From Evansella caseinilytica (GTDB lineage Bacteria; Bacillota; Bacilli; Bacillales; Salisediminibacteriaceae): 64,000 nt of DNA. Of this stretch, positions 25,667-36,718 are shown one piece after another. A program made the position numbers and the translations under genes. How positions within the stretch are numbered: position 1 is the first letter of the stretch; each line of letters starts with the position of its first letter. The DNA lies in NCBI RefSeq assembly GCF_900107275.1, contig NZ_FNPI01000021.1, positions 33,553 to 97,552 of the forward strand, read 5' to 3'. Below the pieces are notes generated by a model. The model was not told where the DNA came from. It searched no databases and saw only the letters and a list, made by a program, of their open reading frames with translations.

Positions 25667-27781
25667 ATGATAGTCGACAAAAGGTGCACGCAAATGATTT
25701 CGATGTTATTGGCAGCAAATACCTGTGTTTCGGTAGAGGCACTTGCCGGCCGGCTGGGGGTTTCAAAACGAACGGTCTATTATGATATGAAAAAAATCAA
25801 CGATTGGCTGAAAGACAAGAAGCTGACAGAAGTCAGAAAAAAGCATGGTAAAGGTTATTATTTAGAGGAAGCCGTGAAGGAAAAAGCGGAAGAAATGTTT
25901 GGCGGGATGGTGAAAATCGACTATATTTATTCCCCGGAAGAGCGTTTGGCGCTGATCGCGGTAAAGTTGCTGACGAGCACAGCACCTGTTTTTTTAGACG
26001 AGCTGATGGAAATTTGTCAGGTGAGCAAAGGGACTGCCTCTGCTGATTTAAAGGAATTGAAGCATCTGTTTTCTGAGGGCCAGCTGCGCATTGCATTTAC
26101 AAGAAATCACGGCTATGTGATACACGGGCAGGAGACAAGGAAGCGTCAACTGCTCGTGCATTATCTCTCGCAATTGATGGAAAACAAACATGGCTGGGAA
26201 GACATCTTCCGGCATATTCATCTTTCCTTTCATGATAATGACCTCAACACAGAAGGAATTTACGTTCATTTACAAAGCATAAAAGCGATTATCGCCGATT
26301 GTGAACAGGAATTGGCAAATGAATTTACGGATGAGATGGTACATCTGCTTGCATTGCAGTTAATCGTCATGATCCAGCGTTTGCTTCAGGGCTACCGCAT
26401 CCGGATTGATCGGGAAGAGAGGAAAGCCCTGCGCTCCACACCGGAATATCGCGCGGCTGTCAACATGGCAAGGAGGCTGGAGCATGTGTACCGGCTGTCG
26501 ATTTCAGACAGCGAAATATGCTTTTTCACGATGCATCTCCTTGGATCGAAAGTGAACTATTCGGATTTGGAGGCGGCCCAAAACGATGAGATGGAAAAGC
26601 TGAAACAGGTTGTAAAGGAGATCATCCACATTTTTCAAAGCTATGCCTGCCTACTTATTCGCGATGTTTCCCGGTTTGAGGAAACGCTTTTCACCCATTT
26701 AAAACCGGCCTATTACAGAATCAAATACAATGTCAGTGCCAAGGACGGGAGCGCCCAAAAGTTGAAGGAGCATTTTAAGGAGATTTTCTGGCTGACGAAA
26801 AAGTCTGTTTCCCCGTTGGAGGATCTGCTTGGAAAAACGATTGCTGATGCGGAAATAGCCTATATCGCCATGCATTTCGGCGGCTGGCTTCAACGGGCGG
26901 GGAAAAAACCGGTAAAACGGAAAAAAGCATTCATCGTTTGTGAAAATGGTCTGGGCACATCGAACATTCTATGGGGACAGCTGGAAAAGCTGATGACGAC
27001 CGTTGACATTGCGGGGTGTATTTCCAAACGACAATACGAAAGCAAGGAGTATGAGGCCGATTACATTTTTTCGACGACATTTCTCACGCCGCAAAAACAG
27101 CCTGTTTTAGTCGTCAACCCAATATTATCCGATCAGGATAAACAGGCGGTATTGTCGTTCATCAACCAGGATGACGGTGCGGTACGTGCGCTGAAAACCC
27201 CGTCACCGGCTGACATTATGAACGCGGTGAGAAAGTACGCAACCATTCATGATGAAAGGAAGCTGATGGAGGAGCTGACAGCTGTATATCAAGAGCATGC
27301 GGTTACGACAAAAAGGGAGGAAAAACCAGTGCTGAAGGAACTGCTGACAAAAGAAATGATTCAATATCAAGAAACGGCAGGTGATTGGAAAGCGGCTATC
27401 CGCTTGGCAGCAGCGCCGTTAATAAAAAACGGCAGCATTACGCACGCGTATGTTCAAGCAATGATCGCCAATGTGGAAGAGCTCGGTCCGTATGTTGTCA
27501 TTGCACCGGGTATTGCTTTGCCTCATGCAAGGCCGGAGCAGGGGGTGAACAAGCTCGGCATGAGCCTGTTGCGGCTGAAGGAGAGTGTTTATTTCTCGGA
27601 ACAGGAGAAGCATCGCGCGAGATTGATCATCGTTCTGGCTGCGGTAGATAATGAAAAACATTTGCGGGCGCTGTCCCAGCTGATGACGATGCTTTCTGAT
27701 GAAGCTGTGCTGCAGCAAATATTAACAGCCGAAAGCAGCGGGGAAATTATTGGCTACATTGACCAATACTCATTGGTGTGA
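25667..27781 (+). CDS. BglG/MtlR-type PTS regulator with intact EIIA domain (system 2)
   Basis: A 704-residue relative of the 5715 gene with the same order: HTH (LAGRLGVSKRTVYYDMKK, residues ~25-45), second HTH-like part (CQVSKGTASADLKEL), two PRDs (~190-400), EIIB-like domain with Cys425 in IVCENGLGTS, and EIIA domain with His620 in IALPHARPEQGVNKL. Unlike system 1, its EIIA site is canonical, and no separate EIIA gene exists here, so this protein may also phosphorylate the EIIB at 27801. ATG 25667 has a weak AAGGGTG upstream. First gene of a three-gene cluster. Confidence 0.87.
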   Translation: MIVDKRCTQMISMLLAANTCVSVEALAGRLGVSKRTVYYDMKKINDWLKDKKLTEVRKKHGKGYYLEEAVKEKAEEMFGGMVKIDYIYSPEERLALIAVKLLTSTAPVFLDELMEICQVSKGTASADLKELKHLFSEGQLRIAFTRNHGYVIHGQETRKRQLLVHYLSQLMENKHGWEDIFRHIHLSFHDNDLNTEGIYVHLQSIKAIIADCEQELANEFTDEMVHLLALQLIVMIQRLLQGYRIRIDREERKALRSTPEYRAAVNMARRLEHVYRLSISDSEICFFTMHLLGSKVNYSDLEAAQNDEMEKLKQVVKEIIHIFQSYACLLIRDVSRFEETLFTHLKPAYYRIKYNVSAKDGSAQKLKEHFKEIFWLTKKSVSPLEDLLGKTIADAEIAYIAMHFGGWLQRAGKKPVKRKKAFIVCENGLGTSNILWGQLEKLMTTVDIAGCISKRQYESKEYEADYIFSTTFLTPQKQPVLVVNPILSDQDKQAVLSFINQDDGAVRALKTPSPADIMNAVRKYATIHDERKLMEELTAVYQEHAVTTKREEKPVLKELLTKEMIQYQETAGDWKAAIRLAAAPLIKNGSITHAYVQAMIANVEELGPYVVIAPGIALPHARPEQGVNKLGMSLLRLKESVYFSEQEKHRARLIIVLAAVDNEKHLRALSQLMTMLSDEAVLQQILTAESSGEIIGYIDQYSLV

Positions 27782-27800
27782 AAAAAAGGAGGTAACAGGA

Positions 27801-28076
27801 ATGAAAAAAATCTTAGTTGTTTGCGGGAACGGATTGGGAAGCAGCTTTATTGTTGAAATGAATGTCAAAGCCATCCTCAAGGAACTGGGGATCGAAGCGG
27901 AGGTATCCCACACAGATTTAACGACAAGTAAAACGGAAAGGGCGGATTACTTTATTGGTTCCGCCGATTTGGTAGAGCACTTGGAAGATGGAACGAGAGA
28001 GGTTTTGAAGCTGAACAACATCATGGATAAACAGGAACTCAGACAGGTGATCGAGACGAAAATCAAGGAGGGTTAA
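27801..28076 (+). CDS. PTS EIIB component, ascorbate type (system 2)
   Basis: A 91-residue UlaB-like EIIB with predicted phosphocysteine Cys8 in ILVVCGNGLGSSFI. ATG 27801 has AAAGGAGGTAACAGGA in front, 19 bases after the regulator stop. Ends exactly where the EIIC starts (TAA then ATG without gap). Confidence 0.9.
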   Translation: MKKILVVCGNGLGSSFIVEMNVKAILKELGIEAEVSHTDLTTSKTERADYFIGSADLVEHLEDGTREVLKLNNIMDKQELRQVIETKIKEG

Positions 28077-29453
28077 ATGATGATAGATCTCATAATGAAC
28101 GACATCCTTGGCACACCGGCCATTTTAGTCGGCTTGTTTGCATTAGTCGGTCTGCTCCTTCAACGTCAGGCGTTGGCGAACGTGGTTTCCGGCACTCTGA
28201 AAACGGTGATGGGCTTTGTCATCCTTGGAGCCGGAGCCAATGTTATCGTCGGTTCTCTGGACCATTTCGGCGCCATGTTCGAAAGCGCATTTCACATTCA
28301 GGGCGTGATTCCGAACAATGAAGCGATCGTCGCCCTGGCCCAGGACGCTTTCGGAGCAGAGACAGCGATGATCATGCTGTTCGGGATGATCGTCAATATA
28401 TTATTAGCGAGAATAACACCGTTCAAATATATTTTTTTAACGGGGCATCATACCATGTTTATGGCTTGCATGATCGCGGTCATTTTGACAACAGGGGGGA
28501 TCAGCGGCGTTACTCTCATATTTATCGGCTCTGTTATTCTCGGATCGCTCATGGTCCTTATGCCTGCCCTGGTTGCGCCGTATACGAAAAAAATTACCGG
28601 CTCCGGGGACTTTACCGTAGGTCATTTCGGTTCCGTCGGCTACTTTGTGGCTGGCTTTGTCGGTGAAAAATTAGGCCGGGGTTCCAAGTCAGCCGAGGAG
28701 CTCCGAGTTCCGAAATCATTAGGCTTTCTGCGTGATACGTCCGTTGCAGTGTCCCTAACGATGTTTATTTTATTCTTTATCGTGGCGTTGTTCGCGGGAC
28801 CGGCATTTATCGAAACGGAATTGAGCGGCGGATCGAATTTCCTCGTGTTTGCTTTCCTGCAAGGTTTAACCTTTGCTGCCGGAGTATATATTATTTTAGC
28901 CGGTGTCCGCATGCTGCTGGCAGAAATTGTCCCGGCATTTAAAGGAATCGCCGATAAACTGGTGCCGAATGCCGTGCCGGCACTTGATTGCCCGTCCGTG
29001 TTTCCATTCGCTAACAATGCGGTTATCATCGGGTTCTTTTTCAGCTTCATTGCGGGATTAATAAGTATGTTCCTATTGCCGGTTTTTGGTTTGCGTGTTA
29101 TTGTTCCAGGGTTGGTGCCGCACTTTTTTACCGGGGCGGCTGCAGGGGTATTCGGCAATGCCACCGGCGGGAGACGTGGGGCTGTCCTTGGAGCGATGGC
29201 CAACGGCTTTTTAATCAGCTTTTTGCCGGCGCTGCTGTTGCCGGTGCTTGGAACGCTCGGATTTCAGGGAACGACCTTCGGGGATGCGGACTTCGGGGTC
29301 ATTGGCATCATCCTTGGAAAACTCGTTGACTGGCTTTCCGCTCCGGCGTTGTTTATTGCTGTGATCCTTGCGATTCTTGCGGCTATCTTTGCGATCGCTT
29401 CCTATAAAGGGAAGGGCAACGCTACCGGGCAGCAAAAATACAGCAGTCATTAG
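28077..29453 (+). CDS. PTS EIIC component, ascorbate (UlaA) type (system 2)
   Basis: A 458-residue membrane permease paralogous to the one at 8658. Shared landmarks: NDILGTPAILVGLFALVGLL, ARITPFKYIFLTGHH, LLAEIVPAFKGIADKLVPN, PALDCPSVFPFANNAV and GVFGNATGGRRGAVLG. About 11 hydrophobic segments. The two EIIC proteins clearly differ in sequence, so substrates probably differ. No catabolic gene follows; a family A repeat with a terminator hairpin does. Confidence 0.9.
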   Translation: MMIDLIMNDILGTPAILVGLFALVGLLLQRQALANVVSGTLKTVMGFVILGAGANVIVGSLDHFGAMFESAFHIQGVIPNNEAIVALAQDAFGAETAMIMLFGMIVNILLARITPFKYIFLTGHHTMFMACMIAVILTTGGISGVTLIFIGSVILGSLMVLMPALVAPYTKKITGSGDFTVGHFGSVGYFVAGFVGEKLGRGSKSAEELRVPKSLGFLRDTSVAVSLTMFILFFIVALFAGPAFIETELSGGSNFLVFAFLQGLTFAAGVYIILAGVRMLLAEIVPAFKGIADKLVPNAVPALDCPSVFPFANNAVIIGFFFSFIAGLISMFLLPVFGLRVIVPGLVPHFFTGAAAGVFGNATGGRRGAVLGAMANGFLISFLPALLLPVLGTLGFQGTTFGDADFGVIGIILGKLVDWLSAPALFIAVILAILAAIFAIASYKGKGNATGQQKYSSH

Positions 29454-29462
29454 CCTTATAGA

Positions 29463-29872
29463 TCGTGTTCAAAAAGGCAATGATTCCGCACGATGCGCCC
29501 AATTCCGCCTAAGTGCTGTCCACGTCCTATGGGCAACGACGGAATGTCATCATCCTCCGTACCACTCACGTCCTGCGTCTGCGGTTACTCGACGCAAATT
29601 GACTCAATGAAGCACATTCAAGTTGCATTTGTGAGTAACAGCGGAATGTCGTCATCCTGACTCTGAGAAAACCACTCACAGTCGGCCTGAAAAGAATGCA
29701 TCGGCTCCACTCATTGTCTCTTCCTCTGCTAGTAGAGAACCGACGTCTGTCCAAGTGCCATCGCGTGCGATGACACGATGAGACAGTTCGCAGTGTCTCA
29801 GTGAAGAACGGCTCATTGCTTCGTGTTTGTTCAAAAAGATAAAAAACGATCTTTTTGAACAAACACTTATAT
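29463..29872. repeat. Family A MITE-like repeat, full-length copy A6
   Basis: About 410 bp, the longest copy: CGTGTTCAAAAAGGCAATG at the left, two ATTCCGCC/GCGGAATGTC units, GAATGCATCGGCTCCACTC, GTGCCATCGCGTGCGATG, GAGACAGTTCGCAGTGTCTC, and a right-end perfect 18-bp hairpin (29823-29840 with 29849-29866). Lies just after the EIIC gene and probably terminates it. Confidence 0.8.
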
Positions 29873-30089
29873 GTAATTAGAGAAAGCCTGAACAATTTCG
29901 GCTTTTTTTTGCCTGTAAAAATATTAAATTAGTGAGCGCGCCAATGGTCGCTTAATTTGAATAACGAGTGGTGAATAAAACACCAATTTATCTTTCCATG
30001 ACTTTATTTAATGAAAGCAATTCGAATGAAATCTCTGTCTATTTACGATCCTACAATACTATGTTAATAGTTATTTCTACCTAGAAAAC
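29873..30089. other. Intergenic region before DUF443-like pseudogene
   Basis: AT-rich, includes a possible hairpin AAAGCCTGAACAATTTCGGCTTTTTTTT near 29883-29910 which looks like a second terminator. The 5' end of the DUF443-like gene may be degraded here. Confidence 0.4.
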
Positions 30090-30595
30090 TTGTTTTTTTC
30101 ACAATGGGAATTGAAGGATAACAAGGTGTTAGACGAACTGCAAGCAGCTCCTGATGGACAAGGGAAAACAGCGGCTTTGGGATCAGTCGGTGTAGGGGCT
30201 TCTTTTTTTCTAAGACTGTTTATGGATTACTTGAATATGCCAACCTCACGAATAACAAATGGCGTGATCCTAGTTTTTGCTTTAGTTGTTACTTTGCTTA
30301 TTAGGCTTTATTACAGTAAGCTAAATAAACAAAATATAAGTAAAATAGTTGATGTGACACAATTAGAGACGGAAAAGCTCGTGATACGACCAACATCGAT
30401 ATTATATTTCTTTAAGTTCACAATATATTATGTCTTTTTTTAGGGATAAGTATGGTGTCTGGTGGTGTGTTTGTAGTATATGGAAATATGTTTTTGTTAT
30501 TAGGCTCAATGGTTTTCTTTTTTCTTGTAATGATATGTGGTGCAGCAGCGGTAGTTCCTCACGAAACCTATGGAAAGCTTGCCAACAAGAAGTAA
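30090..30595 (+). pseudogene. DUF443-like membrane protein gene, frameshifted
   Basis: The first frame (to 30443) reads ATALGSVGVGASFFLRLF-like residues (KTAALGSVGVGASFFLRLF), DYLNMPTSRITNGVILVFAL, a pattern of the DUF443/tandem five-TM family, and ends at a TAG after a run of seven T (30433-30440). Shifting by one base restores a membrane protein continuing GISMVSGGVFVVYGNMF, LLLGSMVFFFLVMI to a stop at 30595. The N-terminus is also unclear: no ribosome binding site precedes the TTG at 30090. Likely a decayed gene, unless the T run is read by slippage or is a sequencing error. Confidence 0.6.
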
Positions 30596-30679
30596 AAGCT
30601 CGTGAATAACAATCATTCATCTGTCTTGAAAAGGCATGCTTTTTCAAAAAACAGCCACTTGCAAGAACACACGCAAATA

Positions 30680-30708
30680 GAAAGGAGGCCGGGTTTTGCC
30701 CCAGCCTC
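30680..30708 (-). terminator. Terminator of katG
   Basis: On the minus strand GAGGCTGGG pairs with CCCGGCCTC (one G-T pair) around GCAAAA, followed by CTTTCT, right after the katG stop. Confidence 0.75.
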
Positions 30709-30718
30709 ATTTATGAGA

Positions 30719-32971
<2,253 letters not shown>

Positions 32972-33027
32972 TTAATTATGCTTCTAGTCGTAAGAAACTT
33001 ACAAACTAGTAAACAATAATTATTCTA

Positions 33028-33042
33028 TTATAATCATTATAA
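33028..33042 (-). promoter_or_regulatory. PerR box upstream of katG
   Basis: TTATAATCATTATAA, an exact 7-1-7 match to the PerR consensus TTATAATNATTATAA, 87 bases upstream of the katG start. PerR represses katA/katG-type genes in Bacilli until peroxide oxidises it. Confidence 0.88.
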
Positions 33043-33225
33043 TAAACTATTTTATAAAAAGAAAGAAAAAAAACTTCATTAGAATAAAAATATTTTAAAT
33101 AGCTTGAATTGCTGTGCTTGAAGAAGGATAAGCTGTTGAAAAGCAATATGGACACCGATATGTATATGTAAACATTCTTGTTTGTATTCTCAATAAAGTA
33201 AAAAGAAATGATAATAAACTAGCAG

Positions 33226-33336
33226 CTAATGTGAAATTATTTCACTTAAGTCATCTTTTTCAGCGTCTATAATTTCATCATACTTATACCCCATTTTGTT
33301 GTTTTCAACACCTTTTTTTGCTCGGGAACTAATCAT
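33226..33336 (-). pseudogene. Possible gene remnant, 36 codons
   Basis: A minus-strand frame starting MISSRAKKGVENNKMGYK and ending DDLSEIISH. Its composition is protein-like (charged, balanced) and unlike random AT-rich translation, but it has no clear ribosome binding site. It may be the C-terminal remnant of a lost gene between katG and the GntR promoter. The rest of 32942-33371 holds only the PerR box and a GTGAAA/TTTCAC hairpin at 33231-33245. Confidence 0.3.
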
Positions 33337-33371
33337 TCTGAAATGTGTTCAGCGATTGCGTTAATTGACTA

Positions 33372-33416
33372 TTGACGAACGATTTCTTATCAATTATAGT
33401 TATATACATAACTATA
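33372..33416 (+). promoter_or_regulatory. Promoter and operator of the GntR-ABC operon
   Basis: TTGACG (33372-33377), 17 bases, TATAGT (33395-33400). The -10 hexamer is the left end of a perfect inverted repeat TATAGTTAT-ATAC-ATAACTATA (33395-33416), the size and type of a GntR/YtrA operator, indicating autorepression. Confidence 0.82.
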
Positions 33417-33463
33417 TAACTATATAACGTGGCGATTACCTTGAGTAAGGTGGTGATTTACTA

Positions 33464-33841
33464 TTGACTATCTCATTTGACAATAACAAGCCGATTTTTT
33501 TACAGATGAAAGAACGAATTGAAGATCAGATTCTTAACGACCAACTGAAGGAACAAGAGCAAATCCCTTCGACGACGGAGCTTGTCAATTTTTATAAGCT
33601 CAATCACTTAACGATTGCCAAAGGAATTAAATTGCTCGTCGACGCTGGGGTGGTCTACAAGAAAAGAGGTGTGGGAATGTTTGTTGCGGAAGGTGCGAAA
33701 GAAAAGCTGCTGCAACAGCGTAAGGAGCTGTTTGTTGACGAGTATGTGTTGCCGCTGATGCAGGAGGCGAAGAAATTGGGGATGGCAGAAGAGGAAATTG
33801 TACATCTTATGAAACAAATAAAAGGACGTGAGCAAACATGA
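33464..33841 (+). CDS. GntR-family repressor, YtrA subfamily
   Basis: A 125-residue transcription factor. The winged HTH fills residues 1-75 (DNNKPIFLQMKERIEDQIL, STTELVNFYKLNHLTIAKGIKLL, VVYKKRGVGMFVAEGA), followed by a short helical dimerisation tail, as in YtrA rather than sugar-sensing GntR proteins. TTG start has AAGGTGGTGA upstream. It overlaps the ABC ATPase gene by four bases and likely represses its own operon through the inverted repeat at 33395-33416. Confidence 0.9.
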   Translation: MTISFDNNKPIFLQMKERIEDQILNDQLKEQEQIPSTTELVNFYKLNHLTIAKGIKLLVDAGVVYKKRGVGMFVAEGAKEKLLQQRKELFVDEYVLPLMQEAKKLGMAEEEIVHLMKQIKGREQT

Positions 33842-34716
33842 GTTACGATATCGATATCAGGCAAGTGACAGTGAAATACGGAGCTTTTGAGGCTTTAACC
33901 GATATTTCCTTACACCTCGCCTGCGGAAAAATATACGGGCTGATCGGAAGAAACGGCGCGGGAAAAACGACGCTTCTTTCCTTGCTGGCCTCTTTCATGG
34001 AGCAAACGGAAGGCAGCATTGAAATCGGGGGAAAACAGCCGTTTGAAAACGCTGAAGTCATGTCTCAGGTGTGCCTTGTTTACGAAACGGATTACAGCGA
34101 AGAAACAGAAAAAGTGAAGGGCATGCTGGATGCCGCCGAGCGGTACCGGGAGAATTTTGATCGTAAATACGCAGAGGAACTGGTGGAGGAATTTAAGCTT
34201 CCTTTAGATAAGAAAGTAAGAGAGTTTTCCAAAGGAATGCAATCCGCTTTGAATGTGACGATCGGTCTTGCCAGCCGTTCACCGATTACGATTTTCGATG
34301 AAGCGTATTTGGGAATGGATGCACCGACAAGGGAGAAGTTTTATCAAACAGTACTCGAAGATCATGCGGCTCATCCACGTACCATCATTCTGTCAACGCA
34401 TCTTGTTTCGGAAATGGAATACTTGTTCGAGGAGGTCGTCATCCTTGATCAGGGAAAAGTACTTCTGCATGAGCCGATAGACGAACTTGTTGAACGGGGC
34501 GCTTCCGTAACTGGTGTAGCTTCCGATGTGGACGAATTCGTCAGCGGGATGAAGCAGTTGAATACAAAGCAGTTGGGAGGAACGAAGTCGGTCATGGTGT
34601 ACGGCGGGATAACAGAAGCACAGCGGAAAGCGGCGGCGCATCTGGGGCTGGAAGTGGGGCCTGTCTCTCTGCAAGAGTTATTTATTCATTTAACAGAGGA
34701 GGAGATGGAAGAATGA
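33838..34716 (+). CDS. ABC transporter ATP-binding protein
   Basis: A 292-residue ATPase with Walker A GRNGAGKTT (residues ~41-49), a signature region EFSKGMQSALNVTIGLA (degenerate LSGGQ) and Walker B ITIFDEAYLGMDA (DEA rather than DEP). The degenerate signature is usual for YtrB/BcrA-like exporters next to YtrA regulators. Pairs with the membrane protein at 34713, overlapping it by four bases. Likely export of a cell-wall-active peptide or stress function; substrate unknown. Confidence 0.88.
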   Translation: MSYDIDIRQVTVKYGAFEALTDISLHLACGKIYGLIGRNGAGKTTLLSLLASFMEQTEGSIEIGGKQPFENAEVMSQVCLVYETDYSEETEKVKGMLDAAERYRENFDRKYAEELVEEFKLPLDKKVREFSKGMQSALNVTIGLASRSPITIFDEAYLGMDAPTREKFYQTVLEDHAAHPRTIILSTHLVSEMEYLFEEVVILDQGKVLLHEPIDELVERGASVTGVASDVDEFVSGMKQLNTKQLGGTKSVMVYGGITEAQRKAAAHLGLEVGPVSLQELFIHLTEEEMEE

Positions 34717-35447
34717 AAGCGAAAAATAACATGGTAAAAGTGACTACAGACATGTCCTTGTTACAATTATCGTGGTCGGCATGGTTTCTCTCCTTTGTCC
34801 TTATTGCATACGCGTTCTTCGCTTCTACGTTTTTCCAAAGGCTAGGAGTAGGAGGAGACATGGAAATCAGCCGGGAGGGTTTCGTGCTGTTTGCTTACAA
34901 CCCGGCGAAAATATATATGCTGGTGATCGGCATTATTTCTGTTTCCAGCTTTCTTAAATTTTACGTTCAACAAGGGGTGACGAGAAAGGATTATTTCTTC
35001 GGGGCAACGGCTGCTGCCGTCATCGTGTCTGTTATTCTAATGAGCGTCGCCGGTATCGCCACTGTTGTCGAAGGATGGATTCATTCCGCTGCGGGCAGCT
35101 CTACCTTCCTAGGGGAGGAAAGTTCGCTGATCGTGATAGTGATCGTCTGTGCTGTGCAAATTCTCGTTTATTACATCGCCGGCTGGCTGATCGGTGCGGG
35201 GTTTTATCGTTACGGCGTGCTGGTCGGCATGCTTTATATCGCACTGGCAACCGCTGCTGTGTTTGTTGCCGATATATTATTGGAAGTGGAACAAAAAAAT
35301 CCTCTGGAGATGCTGTTTCGTTTTACTAATATTAGCTTTCAGGAACTCCCGTTTTATGTATCGTTTGTCGGCGCGTTTCTGCTGCTTGCCGTCATGCTCT
35401 GGATTGTCCGGGCAACTACGAAACGTGTTCCGATAAAAATGGAATAA
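34713..35447 (+). CDS. ABC transporter membrane protein
   Basis: A 244-residue protein with about six hydrophobic segments (starting SWSAWFLSFVLIAYAFFAST, then KIYMLVIGIISVSSFLKF, FFGATAAAVIVSVILMSVAG, LIVIVIVCAVQILVYYIAGW). No signature beyond ABC-2-type membrane topology. Translationally coupled to the ATPase. Third gene of the GntR operon, followed by a terminator. Confidence 0.82.
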   Translation: MKAKNNMVKVTTDMSLLQLSWSAWFLSFVLIAYAFFASTFFQRLGVGGDMEISREGFVLFAYNPAKIYMLVIGIISVSSFLKFYVQQGVTRKDYFFGATAAAVIVSVILMSVAGIATVVEGWIHSAAGSSTFLGEESSLIVIVIVCAVQILVYYIAGWLIGAGFYRYGVLVGMLYIALATAAVFVADILLEVEQKNPLEMLFRFTNISFQELPFYVSFVGAFLLLAVMLWIVRATTKRVPIKME

Positions 35448-35511
35448 CTGCCTGGGACATCCCGGCTTGAATGAGCTGTAATCTGCCAGAAAAGAGTTCA
35501 TTATAAAAGAA

Positions 35512-35544
35512 AGCATCAACGATTTGGAGTTGGTGCTTTTTTTT
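35512..35544 (+). terminator. Terminator of GntR-ABC operon
   Basis: AGCATCAAC pairs with GTTGGTGCT (one G-T), 8-nt loop, then seven or more T. The remaining 35545-35810 shows no gene. Confidence 0.88.
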
Positions 35545-35810
35545 CTGCAACTAAAACATGTGTAAAAAAATGAAAAACAGGAAGGAAATATGCGAAGAAT
35601 GGATAAGTATTAATTAACAGCTTCCCGGAAGTGCTTCAAAAAATATACTGCCTGTTTTTCTGGCGATGACTCGCTTCCAGCCTATCTATGTTTTTTCTAA
35701 GGCTGACAAATGTATTGGGAGGAAGAATCGTTGCTTCCATCAATTTAATTCAGAATTTTCTTACTACAAATCCCATAAAAATGGTATAGTTGTATTGCGA
35801 GGTGATTCAT

Positions 35811-36704
35811 GTGCGCGGTGAAATAACAAAGATAATAGGGGAAGCTGCCGGGAGTTTCGGGGTGGCAATCAAGCATGTGGAAAGTGGGCAAGAAGTCATC
35901 ATCAACGGGGAGAAGCAGTTCGAAATGGCGAGTGTGTTCAAGCTTCCAGTATTGGTCGCCTTGCTGACAAATGCGGCGCCGCGTGCGGTTTCGCTGGATA
36001 CGCGGATGGAAATCCGGCAAAATGACCGGGTTCCGGGATCGGGTATCATCAAAGAGCTGGATGAAGGACTGGCGATGACAATCAGGGACTTGGCCACGCT
36101 GATGATCATTGTCAGCGATAACACAGCAGCGGATATGGTGCTACATATGATTGGCAAGGAGAATGTAAACCGAAAAATGAAGGAGCTCGGTCTGGAGAAC
36201 ATCGTTGTCCGGCAATCATGCTGGGAGCTGCTGACGGGGTATGTCGGTGTTGAGCCCGCCCCATATACGCCGGAAAAATATGAAAAGGTACATCAATTAC
36301 TGAAAGTAGACGAAGATGTGAACAGGAAGATGGAAAATACACGACAAGGCAATCGCGCCACTGTAACGGATACTAACGCGCTGCTTGAAAAAATTGTCAC
36401 CCGTCGGATTGAAGTGACAGCCTCTAAGCAAATCATCGACATTCTTTCGCGGCAGCAATACAGACAACGCCTTCCGAGCCTGCTTCCCCCTGCAACGAAA
36501 ACAGCCAATAAAACCGGTACCATCGGCACGGTTGTCAATGACGCAGGCATCCTCTTTTTACCGGATCATAAAGGAACGTTGATCATCACGGTGTTTTCTG
36601 AAGGAAACCGCACGTTGGCGGCGGGAGAGAACGTGATTGCAAAAATAGCGAAAACAGCGTTTGATCATTATACAGGAATAACAGGCGGACAGGAATACCA
36701 ATGA
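35811..36704 (+). CDS. Class A beta-lactamase-like serine hydrolase, cytoplasmic
   Basis: A 297-residue protein of the serine beta-lactamase/D-Ala peptidase fold: SxxK at MASVFKLP (residues ~41-44), SDN at IVSDNTAAD (~102-104) and KTG at ANKTGTIG (~233-235). The Glu166-bearing omega loop is not evident as in true class A enzymes, and there is no signal peptide, so antibiotic resistance is unlikely; a cytoplasmic amidase/peptidase or esterase is more plausible. GTG 35811 follows GAGGTGATT. It starts a run of peptide-degrading and peptide-uptake genes. Confidence 0.8.
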   Translation: MRGEITKIIGEAAGSFGVAIKHVESGQEVIINGEKQFEMASVFKLPVLVALLTNAAPRAVSLDTRMEIRQNDRVPGSGIIKELDEGLAMTIRDLATLMIIVSDNTAADMVLHMIGKENVNRKMKELGLENIVVRQSCWELLTGYVGVEPAPYTPEKYEKVHQLLKVDEDVNRKMENTRQGNRATVTDTNALLEKIVTRRIEVTASKQIIDILSRQQYRQRLPSLLPPATKTANKTGTIGTVVNDAGILFLPDHKGTLIITVFSEGNRTLAAGENVIAKIAKTAFDHYTGITGGQEYQ

Positions 36705-36718
36705 AAAGGAGCAGCGCA

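Noticed and set aside
35811..36704. Beta-lactam resistance gene
   Set aside because: Has SxxK, SDN and KTG but no signal peptide, and the usual class A omega-loop Glu is not evident; context is peptide metabolism.
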